Counted from the stretch's first letter, positions 24,258 to 33,417 are shown. The stretch is DNA of 35,473 bases from Bacillota bacterium (GCA_021795465.1 JAJYPK010000020.1:1-35473), one strand, 5' to 3'. Numbers and translations: made by a program. Notes: generated from the sequence alone by a model not told the origin.

Positions 24258-25697
24258 ATGTTAGTGGTGTGGCTGATGGTTGTGGCACTGGTGGGGTCGT
24301 TCGTGACCCTCGTGGTGCCGCGACAAAGCGCCAAGATGGTAGCGGCCATCGTAGGGGCCATCGTGATGGTCCTCTATATCGGGCTCCTGGTCCATCCCGG
24401 ACAAGGTGTGAACGTGTCGTGGATTCCCGCGTGGGGAATTCGGTTTCACGTAGGGTCCGATGGGCTGTCCTTATTCTTACTCGGATTAACCGTGGTCTTG
24501 ACCGAGGCGGCGATTTTGGCCTCGAAGTCGGCGTGGGGACCGGTATACTTTTTTTGGGTGCTCTTCCTCGAATTCGGATCGTTAGGCCTATTTTCGGCGT
24601 TGGATTTGTTTTTGTTCTACATCTTTTGGGAAGTGGTGTTAATCCCTGTCTTCTTTTTACTCACCAGTTGGTCGGGGCCCAAAGGCCGCCGGGCGGGAAT
24701 GAAATGGCTTATTATGAACCTCTTTGGGAGCCTATTTATGCTGATCGGGATTGTGGCGGTCGCGGTCATTCATAGCCAACCGTTCGGTCCATTGACGTTT
24801 GAGATCTCCAAACTGGTGCACGTCCACATGGATGCGCGCGTGACGCCATGGGTATTTGCCGCTTTTTTCTTGGCTTTCGCGATCAAGGCTCCGCTGTGGC
24901 CGTTTCATGGGTGGATGCCTGACGCGTATCGGGAGGCACCGGCGCCAGTGACCGCTTTAGTTGCCGGTGTGATGTCCAAAATGGGTCTCTATGGATTCTT
25001 ACGCATCATGTTGCCACTGTTCTTCCCGGAATTTGTGAAATATGAGACTGGCCTATTAATCCTTGCCGTGATCGGACTGGTCTATGGGGCATTTATGGCG
25101 CTGAGGCAAACCGACATGAAAATGGTGACGGCATACGCGTCCTTATCGCATATTGGGATGATTGCGTTAGGCATTTTCTCCTTAACCCGCGCCGGCATTT
25201 TAGGGGCGACCTTTCTCATGGTGGCTCATGGCCTGATGGTGGGGGGCTTATTCATCGTCTTGGGCTTGTTGGAAAATGTGGGAGGCAGCCGGGAACTCGG
25301 GACGCTTCGCGGGCTAAACGCCTCGGCACCGCGGTTCGCCGCGTATTTCCTCTTTTTTGCTCTGGCGACGCTGGGATTACCGGGATTACCGGGATTTGTG
25401 GGAGAATACCTCATCATTCAGGGTCTCGTGGTGCATCACGTCGTATTTGCGGTGATCGCGATTATCGTGTTGGTGATGGCCGCGTGGTATATGATTCGGA
25501 TTTTCCAAGGAATCATGCAAGGTCCCCAAGGCGACCTAGAGATTGCCGATCTTAAAGCCCAACAGATTTGGTGGATTGTCCCTCTGGCCGGGTTGGTTGT
25601 GCTTCTGGGCGTCTGGCCTAATGGGCTGACGTCGCATGCGGTCCCGTCGCTCTATCATGCCGTGCATCTTTTGGCAGGGAAAGGAGGGAGCGTATGA
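24258..25697 (+). CDS. nuoM: NADH-quinone oxidoreductase subunit M
   Basis: A 479-residue antiporter-like proton-pumping subunit (ND4 type). Key residues are present: Glu125 (YIFWEVVLIP, E. coli Glu144), Lys210 (FAIKAPLWPFHGWMPDA, E. coli Lys234), Lys241 (MSKMGLYGF, E. coli Lys265) and the TM12 Glu (GFVGEYLIIQG, E. coli Glu407). GAGGAGG precedes the ATG. It follows nuoL by 40 bases and overlaps nuoN by ATGA. Confidence 0.96.
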   Translation: MLVVWLMVVALVGSFVTLVVPRQSAKMVAAIVGAIVMVLYIGLLVHPGQGVNVSWIPAWGIRFHVGSDGLSLFLLGLTVVLTEAAILASKSAWGPVYFFWVLFLEFGSLGLFSALDLFLFYIFWEVVLIPVFFLLTSWSGPKGRRAGMKWLIMNLFGSLFMLIGIVAVAVIHSQPFGPLTFEISKLVHVHMDARVTPWVFAAFFLAFAIKAPLWPFHGWMPDAYREAPAPVTALVAGVMSKMGLYGFLRIMLPLFFPEFVKYETGLLILAVIGLVYGAFMALRQTDMKMVTAYASLSHIGMIALGIFSLTRAGILGATFLMVAHGLMVGGLFIVLGLLENVGGSRELGTLRGLNASAPRFAAYFLFFALATLGLPGLPGFVGEYLIIQGLVVHHVVFAVIAIIVLVMAAWYMIRIFQGIMQGPQGDLEIADLKAQQIWWIVPLAGLVVLLGVWPNGLTSHAVPSLYHAVHLLAGKGGSV

Positions 25698-27115
25698 GTC
25701 TCTTTCATGGACTGCTCCCTGAGTATATTATCGTAGGCTTTATCTTAATTAGCCTTTTGGGGAACATGCTTTCCCGGAAATATCATGTGGCATCATGGCT
25801 ATCCTTAATTGGCATGCTGTCTGCCTTTGTGGCGTCATCACACCTCTGGTCGTTTGTCCTTAAACCCCACATGTTTTTAGGGGGCGGCGCGGTCATCGAT
25901 AACTACAGCTTATTTGTCAATCTTTTGGTGCTCTTAGCCGGGCTGGGGACCATCCTTTTGGGATGGGACGAACGGCGGTGGGGGACGGAATTTCCGGTTT
26001 TGGTCATGCTTGCCGTGCTCGGCATGATGATTCTCGGCTTGGCCGGCAATGTGATCACGCTGTTTTTGGGGATCGAGATGTTGTCCCTGCCGTTATACAT
26101 CTTGGCGGCCTCTACCCACACCGCAAGCGGTGGGGAAGCTGGACTGAAGTATCTATTGTTGGGAGCATTCTCCTCGGGTATCCTCCTTTTTGGATTGGCG
26201 CTCCTCTATGGTGCGATGGGGTCATTAGCCTTCGTGAATTTTGCTAAAACCGTGGCCACCCCGACCTCTCCACTCTTATGGGCGGGCGTGGTGCTGAGTT
26301 TGGTGGGCATTCTCTTTAAGCTCGGTATTGTGCCATTTCACATGTGGGTGCCTGATGTGTATGAGGGGTCTCCTACGGCAGTGACCCAGTTTATGGCGTT
26401 TGGAACCAAAGTGGGTGCCGCGGCGATCTTACTACGATTTATGGACTTTGGCTTCTATGCCACGCCCGGATGGTGGGGACCCGCGTTAGGGTATTTGGCG
26501 GTACTAACCATGATTGTGGGTAACTTGCTCGCGTTGCCACAAAAAGATCTCAAACGACTGTTGGCTTACTCGGGAATTGGTCATGCGGGCTTTTTGTTAA
26601 TTGGGGTCGCAACCCACAATTTGCAGGGGGCGCGAGCCTTGTTATTCTACCTCCTTCCCTATGGACTGGCTGTGCTAGGCGCTTTTGCCGTCCTGTCGTT
26701 GGTGGCGGGAGATCGTGACCAGGTCAGCGTGTCCGATCTGACCGGGTTGGCGAAAAAGAGACCGCTGATGGCGGCGTTCTTTATCGTGGTGATGCTGTCC
26801 TTTGCCGGAATTCCTCTCACGGGTGGTTTTGTGGGCAAATTCTACCTGCTGCAAGCGGCGCTTTTTGCTAACCAACCAGGTCTCGCTATCGGATTAGTCC
26901 TGGGTACGGTGTTGGGATTAGGTGCCTACCTGCGTCCCATTCAAGCCCTGTTGAACAACCAAGACAGCGACAGCACAGCTCCCAAACCCAAATGGACCCT
27001 TGGGGGTGCGGTGGTGGTGGTCGTCGCAGTGGTGGGAACCATCGGCCTCGGCGTGTATCCTACGCCGATTGTGCATATGGTCAACCAGTCCGCCAATTTT
27101 TTCTGGCTCCATTAA
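25694..27115 (+). CDS. nuoN: NADH-quinone oxidoreductase subunit N
   Basis: A 473-residue antiporter-like subunit (ND2 type). Glu128 (LFLGIEMLSLPLY, E. coli Glu133), Lys209 (ILFKLGIVPFHMWVPDVYEG, E. coli Lys217), Lys239 (FGTKVGAAA, E. coli Lys247) and the TM12 Lys (GGFVGKFYLLQA) are all kept. It is the last gene of the operon and overlaps nuoM by ATGA. A structured RNA with a T run follows from about 27126. Confidence 0.96.
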   Translation: MSLFHGLLPEYIIVGFILISLLGNMLSRKYHVASWLSLIGMLSAFVASSHLWSFVLKPHMFLGGGAVIDNYSLFVNLLVLLAGLGTILLGWDERRWGTEFPVLVMLAVLGMMILGLAGNVITLFLGIEMLSLPLYILAASTHTASGGEAGLKYLLLGAFSSGILLFGLALLYGAMGSLAFVNFAKTVATPTSPLLWAGVVLSLVGILFKLGIVPFHMWVPDVYEGSPTAVTQFMAFGTKVGAAAILLRFMDFGFYATPGWWGPALGYLAVLTMIVGNLLALPQKDLKRLLAYSGIGHAGFLLIGVATHNLQGARALLFYLLPYGLAVLGAFAVLSLVAGDRDQVSVSDLTGLAKKRPLMAAFFIVVMLSFAGIPLTGGFVGKFYLLQAALFANQPGLAIGLVLGTVLGLGAYLRPIQALLNNQDSDSTAPKPKWTLGGAVVVVVAVVGTIGLGVYPTPIVHMVNQSANFFWLH

Positions 27116-27125
27116 CGAGAAAAAC

Positions 27126-27250
27126 CATGGGGCGCCTTATGAGATATGGTAGTATTGAGCCTGGATATTTGGCGGCCGAGATCCTGCCGCCAGAACTTAC
27201 GCAATGGAACCGAGTCATCCATCCAGGCATGTCGTGGCGGTTTTTTGTTT
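27126..27250 (+). promoter_or_regulatory. Structured RNA, terminator or attenuator between nuoN and the prenyl synthase gene
   Basis: Two alternative folds can be drawn. Fold A: GCCTGGAT (27159-27166) pairs with ATCCAGGC (27221-27228), enclosing TGGCGGC (27170-27176) paired with GCCGCCA (27186-27192). Fold B: CCGCCA (27187-27192) pairs with TGGCGG (27235-27240), which is followed by TTTTTTGTTT, with an inner hairpin ATGGA (27204-27208)/TCCAT (27218-27222). The folds exclude each other, since one CCGCCA serves both TGGCGG copies. It may simply terminate the nuo transcript, or act as a conditional terminator for the downstream gene (start 27374). I match it to no known riboswitch class. Confidence 0.5.
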
Positions 27251-27373
27251 AACCCGAAAGATTCTTGGTGTCATTGCTCGCCGATGTAGGCTAGTCCGGT
27301 GTCAGTTCTATCCCAACCGGCATAGCCATCATCTCTGACTGGCCGCAAAAATACTTTTTTAAGGGAGATTATT

Positions 27374-28336
27374 TTGGGCTTTTTCTCGTTAGTCGAGTCC
27401 CGTCTACAAAAGGTCGATGGGTTACTATCGAAAACTTTAAGGCAGGATAACGCGTTGGTAGCCGAGGTGTCGGACTACCTCTTACGGGCCGGTGGCAAAC
27501 GATTACGTCCAGCTCTCGTGCTCCTGGCGGGGCAGTTTGGGTCTGCTTATGGGACGGCGGACAACACGCTAGAGACCGTGGCTGCGGCGGTGGAAATGAT
27601 CCATATGGCGACATTAGTCCATGACGACATCATAGACGAAGCGGTGGTGCGGCGGGGAATTCCCGCGGTGCGTAATCGGTATTCGAACCCGGTGGCGGTA
27701 CTGGCGGGAGATTTTCTCTTTGCCAATGCGTTTATTCTATTCGCCCAATCGTCGAAAGCCGCCATCGTGGAGCTGGCCGCTCAAGTGGTGAATGTGATGT
27801 GTGTCGGAGAAATTGCGCAGCACCAGGCCCAGCGACAATTTTCCTCCGAAGAGGATTACTGGCGGCGTATTGAAGCCAAAACCGGGTACTTCTTAGAGGC
27901 AAGCTGTCGTTTGGGGGCATTGGCGACTGACGCTTCCGAGGCAAACCGCGACGCCCTAGGACGATATGGGCATCACATTGGATTAGCGTATCAGGTGGTC
28001 GACGATCTGTTGGATTGGTTAGCGGATCCGAGCAAGCTGGGTAAGGCGGTGGGCGGCGATCTAGCGGTCGGAATTTACACGCTCCCGATTATTCATGCCC
28101 GGTCGCAGGCGCGGTATCGTCAGGATCTCGATCACTACTTATTATCTGACGAGGTTTTGGAGCACATGTCTACCATTAAGGCCATCCTGGATGCTAGTGG
28201 TTCCTTAGCGTATGCGCGGCACCGTGCGGATCGATGTGTGGAAGACGCCCTAGAGGCTGCGAGGATGTTGCCGGAGGTGCCCGCTCGAGAGGCATTAGAG
28301 GAACTCGCTCAGTTCATTGTGTCAAGAGATTACTAA
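27374..28336 (+). CDS. Polyprenyl (probably heptaprenyl) diphosphate synthase
   Basis: A 320-residue trans-isoprenyl diphosphate synthase that extends an allylic diphosphate with isopentenyl diphosphate. GGKRLRP (40-46), the first Asp-rich motif DDIID (84-88) and the second DDLLD (210-214) are in place, with HMATLVHDD before motif 1. A small product (FPP) seems unlikely from the overall resemblance to HepT/IspB enzymes, so a long-chain product for menaquinone is the likely one; chain length is inferred. The start is TTG 27374 with GGGAG six bases upstream. It lies between the complex I operon and rex, fitting a role in quinone supply. A RAGGKRLRPAL block close to the start supports full length. 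Confidence 0.9.
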   Translation: MGFFSLVESRLQKVDGLLSKTLRQDNALVAEVSDYLLRAGGKRLRPALVLLAGQFGSAYGTADNTLETVAAAVEMIHMATLVHDDIIDEAVVRRGIPAVRNRYSNPVAVLAGDFLFANAFILFAQSSKAAIVELAAQVVNVMCVGEIAQHQAQRQFSSEEDYWRRIEAKTGYFLEASCRLGALATDASEANRDALGRYGHHIGLAYQVVDDLLDWLADPSKLGKAVGGDLAVGIYTLPIIHARSQARYRQDLDHYLLSDEVLEHMSTIKAILDASGSLAYARHRADRCVEDALEAARMLPEVPAREALEELAQFIVSRDY

Positions 28337-28361
28337 TGGTTTGAAAGAGGTGCCGACTAGG

Positions 28362-29000
28362 ATGTCACAGAGGATTCCCGACGCTACCATAAGGCGTCTG
28401 CCTGCATATCTTCGCTGGTTAGTGACGTGTAACTTGGAACGGGTCACCTCGGGAATTTTAGGGCAGGCGACGGGTTTTTCTTCCGAGCAAATCCGCAAGG
28501 ACCTCGCGTATTTTGGAGCCTTTGGAACCCGGGGTGTGGGGTATGAAGTCGCTCCGTTGCGACGAGAAATCATGAGAATTTTGCAATTGGACCACGGAAT
28601 CCAAGCAATGGTGGTGGGCGCTGGGCACTTGGGCACGGCATTGGTGCGTTACGTGGATCAAGCCCAGCAGCGTGACGTGAAGATTGTCGCCGTCATGGAC
28701 AACAATCCTCGAGTGATTGGCACAGAGGTTGGTTCACTCGTCGTACAGCCGATCGAAGCGATGGAAAACTTAATCGAGACGCTTCATGTTGGAATGGGCG
28801 TGTTGACCCTGCCCGCCTCGGCAGCGGTGGAAATTGCGGAACGGATGGCCAACGTTGGAGTTCACGCCTTTCTCAATTTTGCTCCGGTCGCCATTTGTAC
28901 TGGGTACCCGGACGTCTTTGTCCAACATATTGATTTGACCTTGGAGATGCAGGCCCTGTCATACTTTGTGCGTACCCGACAACCGCATCCCATTTCATGA
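28362..29000 (+). CDS. rex: Redox-sensing transcriptional repressor Rex
   Basis: A 212-residue Rex protein: an N-terminal winged helix (about 1-75, IPDATIRRLPAYLRWL, then SSEQIRKDLAYFGAFGTRGVGY, the DNA-reading helix and linker) and a Rossmann domain with GAGHLG at 86-91 and the C-terminal swapped helix. Rex binds NADH or NAD+ and represses respiration and fermentation genes when NADH is low. I chose ATG 28362 (family-like MSQRIPDATI) with AAAGAGGTG upstream; an earlier in-frame ATG (28317) lies inside the synthase gene. It overlaps the following transporter gene by ATGA, so the three genes probably share a transcript. Confidence 0.95.
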   Translation: MSQRIPDATIRRLPAYLRWLVTCNLERVTSGILGQATGFSSEQIRKDLAYFGAFGTRGVGYEVAPLRREIMRILQLDHGIQAMVVGAGHLGTALVRYVDQAQQRDVKIVAVMDNNPRVIGTEVGSLVVQPIEAMENLIETLHVGMGVLTLPASAAVEIAERMANVGVHAFLNFAPVAICTGYPDVFVQHIDLTLEMQALSYFVRTRQPHPIS

Positions 29001-29875
29001 ACCGTCGCGGATTCATTGTCGCCATGATTTTAGTGGTGGGGTCTTGGGGCCTCAATTATGTGGTGACCAAGGTTGGGGTTTCGCGGATAGCCCCAGTTGA
29101 TTTTGTGTTCTGGCGATTTTTTGGAACCGCGTTGGTCACCATGCCATGGTGGCTGCGGAGTGTACCGCGACGGCTATCTCATGGGGTCCGACTCATGATA
29201 TTGGGTGTGGTCGGGGTATCGGTCTACCAATGGTTTTTCACTTCCGCATTGCGGGATACCATGGCCGCCAATGTGGCTTTTCTTTTTGACTTATCTCCCT
29301 TATTGACGCTCGTCGTCCAACGGGTCTTGCACTTACGGCCGGCGACCGGTCGGATGTTTTTAGGGGCAGCCGTGTCCTTAGTGGGAGTCTTGCTGTTGGT
29401 TGGTGCTTCGCCCTCGGGTTCGATTCGGGGCGATATTTATGCCCTCCTGGCTGCAGTACTTTGGACAACATTCACGGTGCTCACCGATCTGTTCCAACTT
29501 CCCATCCGTGGGATTGCATTGACAGGCTGGATGAGTCTTTTTGGTGCCATTGGCCTCCTTCCTTTTATCACGTGGCAACCGGTAGGGAACTTTGGGCCGG
29601 TCACCTGGTTGCCGCTGTTATACACGATATTTTTTGTGACCATCATGGGCCTCTCGCTGTGGCAGAATGCCGTGATGTCTGCCGGCGCTGGGAAAGCCAG
29701 TCTCTACTTGTTTTTAATTCCCTTAGTGGCGGCTGGCGCCGGTTGGGTTTTTTTGGGTGAACGGATGAATTTGTGGGAGGGATTCGGTGCCATTCTCATC
29801 CTTTTGGGAGTCGGCTTGGCCGAGGGATTGATCGCGAGACACCCCGCTCCATTATCTACGACGGAAGACACTTAA
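28997..29875 (+). CDS. EamA/DMT family transporter
   Basis: A 292-residue membrane protein with about ten hydrophobic segments in two EamA repeats. The first contains WGLNYVVTKVGVSRIAPVDF and FWRFFGTALV near the start; the second ends with LIPLVAAGAGWVFLGERMN and GAILILLGVGLAEG, the usual DMT pattern (E-R after the penultimate helix). DMT transporters move metabolites such as amino acids; the substrate is not evident. The start ATG overlaps the rex stop. The 3' end overlaps by 24 bases the end of the convergent UbiB-like gene. Confidence 0.88.
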   Translation: MNRRGFIVAMILVVGSWGLNYVVTKVGVSRIAPVDFVFWRFFGTALVTMPWWLRSVPRRLSHGVRLMILGVVGVSVYQWFFTSALRDTMAANVAFLFDLSPLLTLVVQRVLHLRPATGRMFLGAAVSLVGVLLLVGASPSGSIRGDIYALLAAVLWTTFTVLTDLFQLPIRGIALTGWMSLFGAIGLLPFITWQPVGNFGPVTWLPLLYTIFFVTIMGLSLWQNAVMSAGAGKASLYLFLIPLVAAGAGWVFLGERMNLWEGFGAILILLGVGLAEGLIARHPAPLSTTEDT

Positions 29876-31522
29876 GAGAAAGGCTATGCCGGCCAGACCG
29901 AAACACCAGTGTCCATACATGGGATGATCGGTTGTGACGAACAGCGTTCCCGCAATGACCAGACCCATGACGTACAAGCTATGGGTGAGACCGCGAACGG
30001 CCCCCGTAAGTCGATGTAAGCGCTCTGCACCCTGGTCCCAATTAATTTTTCCCTCCAGATCACCGGATTCCACTTGGCGGAGGATACGGTTCGATAACTC
30101 GGGTAACGTGATGATGGTTTGCCCCCAGCGCTCGATCCGTTGGCGGGCATAGCCGACTGTGCCGCCATGGTCTTCGGTCACAAAGCGCTTGGCATACGGA
30201 GCGAACAATTCAACCAAGTTGATATCAGGGTCAAGCCCGGTCGCCAAGCCAACCAAGATGGCGATGGCTCGGCCTAAAAATGCGAATTCGCCGGGGACTT
30301 GAATGGGCTGACTACGAAGCAACGATTCGAAATCTCGGAGCAATGACGGAATATCGAGGCCTCGCAATTGGTCTAGGGTTTCTGCGTAGTAGCGATCTAA
30401 AAGATAGCTGACTTGTCGCCGAATCTGGGCTCGGTTTGCTTCGGGCCGAATCATCCCCAGGTTATCGAGACTATCCACGAGTGACCCCGCATTGCGTTCG
30501 GAGATGGCTACAAACAAGCCGCGTAGGTGGCGTTTGGTGAGAGCGTCTAAAGTTCCTACCATGCCATAGTCGAGTAACACCAAGTTGCCCGCCGTATCGA
30601 CCAAAATGTTGCCCGGGTGGGGGTCCGCATGAAAGATGCCGGCATCCATTACCATGTGTAGGTAAAGGCGTATCGCTCGTTCGGCGACTTGACTGGGATT
30701 AATCCCCTCTGCAATGAGTGCGTCTCTTTGGTTAATCTTGATTCCATCCCAGAATTCCATGGTGACGACCCGGCGGGTGCTAAGCGCCGGAAACGTTAAG
30801 GGTACCCGCACGTAGGGCATGTCTCTAAGCTCTTCCCGGATGGCTTCGGTATTGGCAACCTCTTTCACGTAATCGAGCTCTTCGTGCACACTACGCCGAA
30901 ATTCGCGTAGTACCGTAAAAAGGTCAAAGGCTTGTCCAAAGTTTGTAAAACGGGTCGTCAGGCGGACGATAATGCTCAAGGCCTTCAAATCTGCCGCCAC
31001 GATGGATTCAATCTGGGGCCGTTGGACTTTCACGGCGACGCGTTCACCAGTATGGAGGATGGCCTCATAGACCTGCCCTAACGAAGCGGCAGCCAAGGGC
31101 AGCGACGAGAACGACAAAAAGTTCTGGGAGATGGGACCTATTTCTCGCTCTAAAATAGGGCGCACATCGTCCCAGGGTGCAGACACGACGTTATCTTGTA
31201 GGGTTTGTAATTCATCAATGAAAACCTTTGGAAGAAAATCTACCCGGCTGGAGAGAAATTGGCCGACTTTAATGACGAGTCCCCCGAGCTCTTCGGCGGT
31301 TTTGCGAAACCGCACCGCCAGAGAGCGATACAGGTGGTCCCACGCGTCGTCGGTATCTGGACCCGGTGCCGCATTGCGGAGCCAAAAGGTGGTCCAGGCA
31401 ATATTGACCAACATGCCGACAAACATCGACACGACAACGTAAATCCTCCAAAATACGGGAAACCAACCTAAACTTTTTTGTTTCTGTTTCAGCGTTGACG
31501 CGTGACTTGGGACAACTTCCAT
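29852..31522 (-). CDS. UbiB/ABC1 family atypical kinase-like protein
   Basis: A 556-residue protein of the ABC1/ADCK/UbiB family. Visible are the family KxGQ motif (IKVGQF, 85-88), the Ala-rich loop replacing the usual glycine loop (LAAASLGQVYEA, 143-153), the ATP-site Lys in RVAVKVQRP (165), the HADPHPGN catalytic motif (298-305) and the metal Asp in LLDYG (318). A hydrophobic segment near 27-48 and two at the C-terminus anchor it. UbiB proteins assist ubiquinone synthesis in Proteobacteria; in a presumed menaquinone organism the role is open, with isoprenoid lipid handling an option. ATG 31522 has GGAGG six bases upstream. It is transcribed against its neighbours. Confidence 0.9.
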   Translation of the reverse strand: MEVVPSHASTLKQKQKSLGWFPVFWRIYVVVSMFVGMLVNIAWTTFWLRNAAPGPDTDDAWDHLYRSLAVRFRKTAEELGGLVIKVGQFLSSRVDFLPKVFIDELQTLQDNVVSAPWDDVRPILEREIGPISQNFLSFSSLPLAAASLGQVYEAILHTGERVAVKVQRPQIESIVAADLKALSIIVRLTTRFTNFGQAFDLFTVLREFRRSVHEELDYVKEVANTEAIREELRDMPYVRVPLTFPALSTRRVVTMEFWDGIKINQRDALIAEGINPSQVAERAIRLYLHMVMDAGIFHADPHPGNILVDTAGNLVLLDYGMVGTLDALTKRHLRGLFVAISERNAGSLVDSLDNLGMIRPEANRAQIRRQVSYLLDRYYAETLDQLRGLDIPSLLRDFESLLRSQPIQVPGEFAFLGRAIAILVGLATGLDPDINLVELFAPYAKRFVTEDHGGTVGYARQRIERWGQTIITLPELSNRILRQVESGDLEGKINWDQGAERLHRLTGAVRGLTHSLYVMGLVIAGTLFVTTDHPMYGHWCFGLAGIAFLLSVFRRR

Positions 31523-31654
31523 ACCATACCTCCAAGGTTAGTCTAACATAAGGGGCTCTAATACTTGGGTAGGGAATATGGCCAAGTCCAATAATGTGGT
31601 AACCTAAGATCCAAAAGGAAGGATCGATCCTAGGCGGAATAGGGCGGTGATGGC

Positions 31655-32479
31655 GTGCTGCAATTTTTGCATACGATGTCGTGGACCTCGGTGCTTTTAT
31701 CGATCGTGGATGTCGCCATTGTTGCGTATGGATTTTACCGTTTTTTTATTCTAATACGAGGCACTCGTGCCGTCCAATTGATTAAGGGTATTGTGGTGCT
31801 CTTGGTGGCGGTGCCCGTATCCCAATGGTTGCGCCTTTATACTACCCATTTTCTGTTGGTGAAAATCGAAGATATGTTGGTGGTCGCGATTCCGATTGTC
31901 TTCCAACCCGAACTACGCAGGGCCTTGGAACACATCGGTCAAGGCGGGTTTTTTGCGGAAGGCTTGCTCGCGCCCCATGAGGAGAACCACCTGACGCGAA
32001 CGGTCGACGAAATTGCGCGTGCCTGCGACCACCTATCGCGAAGCCGCACCGGGGCTCTCCTAGTGCTGGAGCGTCAGACCGGTCTCAATGAATACGCGGC
32101 CACTGGCACCCCCATCGGGGCGCTGGTGTCGAGTCCGCTCTTAGAGAATATTTTTGTGCCAAATACACCGCTGCATGACGGAGCGGTCATCATCCGTGGG
32201 GATAAAGTGGTGGCGGCGGCCGCATTTTTACCCCTCACGGATAGCGCGCAACCGGGTAGTGAACTCGGGAGTCGACATCGTGCCGCCATCGGGATCTCCG
32301 AACAGTCGGACGCCGTGGCCATTGCCGTCTCGGAAGAAACCGGATGGATTTCCATCGCCACAGAGGGACGGTTAAACCGGCGCTTGGAGGATCGGGCCCT
32401 CAGAGAGCTCTTGACGCGCCTTCTGCGCACGAAATCTTCGCCGGGGTTAAAGCTTTGGCATCGGGGTGCTAACTCATAA
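31655..32479 (+). CDS. cdaA: Diadenylate cyclase CdaA (c-di-AMP synthesis)
   Basis: A 274-residue CdaA/DacA. Three N-terminal membrane helices (about 10-30, 40-57 and a short third near 72-82) precede the DAC domain. The active-site blocks are LHDGAVII (DGA at 175-177) and SRHRAAIGISE (RHR at 207-209), joining two ATP into c-di-AMP, the messenger for potassium and osmotic balance and cell-wall state. The start is GTG 31655; an upstream GGGCGG is a poor ribosome binding site, so a slightly different start cannot be excluded. The next gene is its regulator cdaR, overlapping by TAATG, then glmM: the conserved Firmicute cdaA-cdaR-glmM order. Confidence 0.94.
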   Translation: MLQFLHTMSWTSVLLSIVDVAIVAYGFYRFFILIRGTRAVQLIKGIVVLLVAVPVSQWLRLYTTHFLLVKIEDMLVVAIPIVFQPELRRALEHIGQGGFFAEGLLAPHEENHLTRTVDEIARACDHLSRSRTGALLVLERQTGLNEYAATGTPIGALVSSPLLENIFVPNTPLHDGAVIIRGDKVVAAAAFLPLTDSAQPGSELGSRHRAAIGISEQSDAVAIAVSEETGWISIATEGRLNRRLEDRALRELLTRLLRTKSSPGLKLWHRGANS

Positions 32480-33417
32480 TGGATCGTTTTCTGGAAAATG
32501 ACACAGTCATTAAAATCCTCGCCGTGGTGATGGCGATTTTATTATGGCTTATCGTGAGTTCCGGTAATCCTGCTCAGGTGGTAACGCGGCCATTTGGACC
32601 GATTTCCGTCACGGAGGCGCCCTTGACGCAGAGCAACTTGACTGCGTCGTCTGTGGTTCCGAGTACGATTTCCGTGGCGATTAAGGGATCGCCGCAAAGC
32701 GTCGAAAGCGCCAAGATCCAGGACTTTACTGCGTTTGTGGACCTAAGGTCAATTACGCATGCCGGTACCTATTCCCTACCGGTACACGTGTCGGCACCGA
32801 CTGGGACTAGTTTGGCGTCCATAGTACCAAAAACGGTTGTGGTCACGGTAGAAAAACTGGGAACCAAAAAGGTGCCGGTGTCGTTACGGATATTGGGGAC
32901 ACCCGCACCAGGATATGAGTTGAAGTCATCGAGCGCGAGCGTGAAGACGGCCACCATCAATGGGCCCACCACGGAATTGGCTTTGGTGCATCAGCTGGTC
33001 GCTGATGTGTCGGTCGGAGGGCATAGTAGCGGATTTCAGGAACAGGTCATTTTATTGCCAGTCAATAAGCATGGGCAGGTGGTGCCGCACGTGCAGGTTA
33101 CCCCGAATCTGGTTTCAGCATCGCTCAGTATCGCGGCGATTCCCCCTCACAAAAAGGTGCCAGTGGTGGTGAAGTATACCGGGGTTCCCGCGAGCGGATA
33201 CACCATTAACAATATCTCTGTGTCACCGACGTCGGTAGATATTACTGGAACGACATCGGCATTGGCAGGCGTGACGGCCATCGATACCCAACCGGTGTCG
33301 GTATCGGGTCAAACAAGCAGCATCGCGGAAACGATGACTTTAGTGTTTCCCAAGGGGACGTCAGCGCTCACGGTGAATAAAGTGACGGTGACTATCACCA
33401 TTGCCGCGAAGGGTTAA
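32479..33417 (+). CDS. cdaR: CdaR/YbbR-domain protein, regulator of CdaA
   Basis: A 312-residue protein with one N-terminal membrane helix (about 10-28, KILAVVMAILLWLIVSSG) and an extracytoplasmic part made of repeated YbbR beta domains, each with a pattern like VPVSLRILGTPAPGYEL or VPVVVKYTGVPASGYTI. CdaR binds CdaA at the membrane and modulates its activity. Start ATG 32479 overlaps the cdaA stop TAA, so translation is coupled. The count of YbbR repeats appears to be three or four. Confidence 0.9.
   Translation: MDRFLENDTVIKILAVVMAILLWLIVSSGNPAQVVTRPFGPISVTEAPLTQSNLTASSVVPSTISVAIKGSPQSVESAKIQDFTAFVDLRSITHAGTYSLPVHVSAPTGTSLASIVPKTVVVTVEKLGTKKVPVSLRILGTPAPGYELKSSSASVKTATINGPTTELALVHQLVADVSVGGHSSGFQEQVILLPVNKHGQVVPHVQVTPNLVSASLSIAAIPPHKKVPVVVKYTGVPASGYTINNISVSPTSVDITGTTSALAGVTAIDTQPVSVSGQTSSIAETMTLVFPKGTSALTVNKVTVTITIAAKG

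Noticed and set aside
27141-27250. T-box leader
   Set aside because: A piece resembles TGGAACCG, but there is no convincing stem I, AGTA loop or full T-box sequence, and the next gene is not amino-acid related.
27126-27252. Small peptide of about 41 codons over the structured RNA after nuoN
   Set aside because: The frame coincides with strong helices and a terminator T run and has no ribosome binding site.
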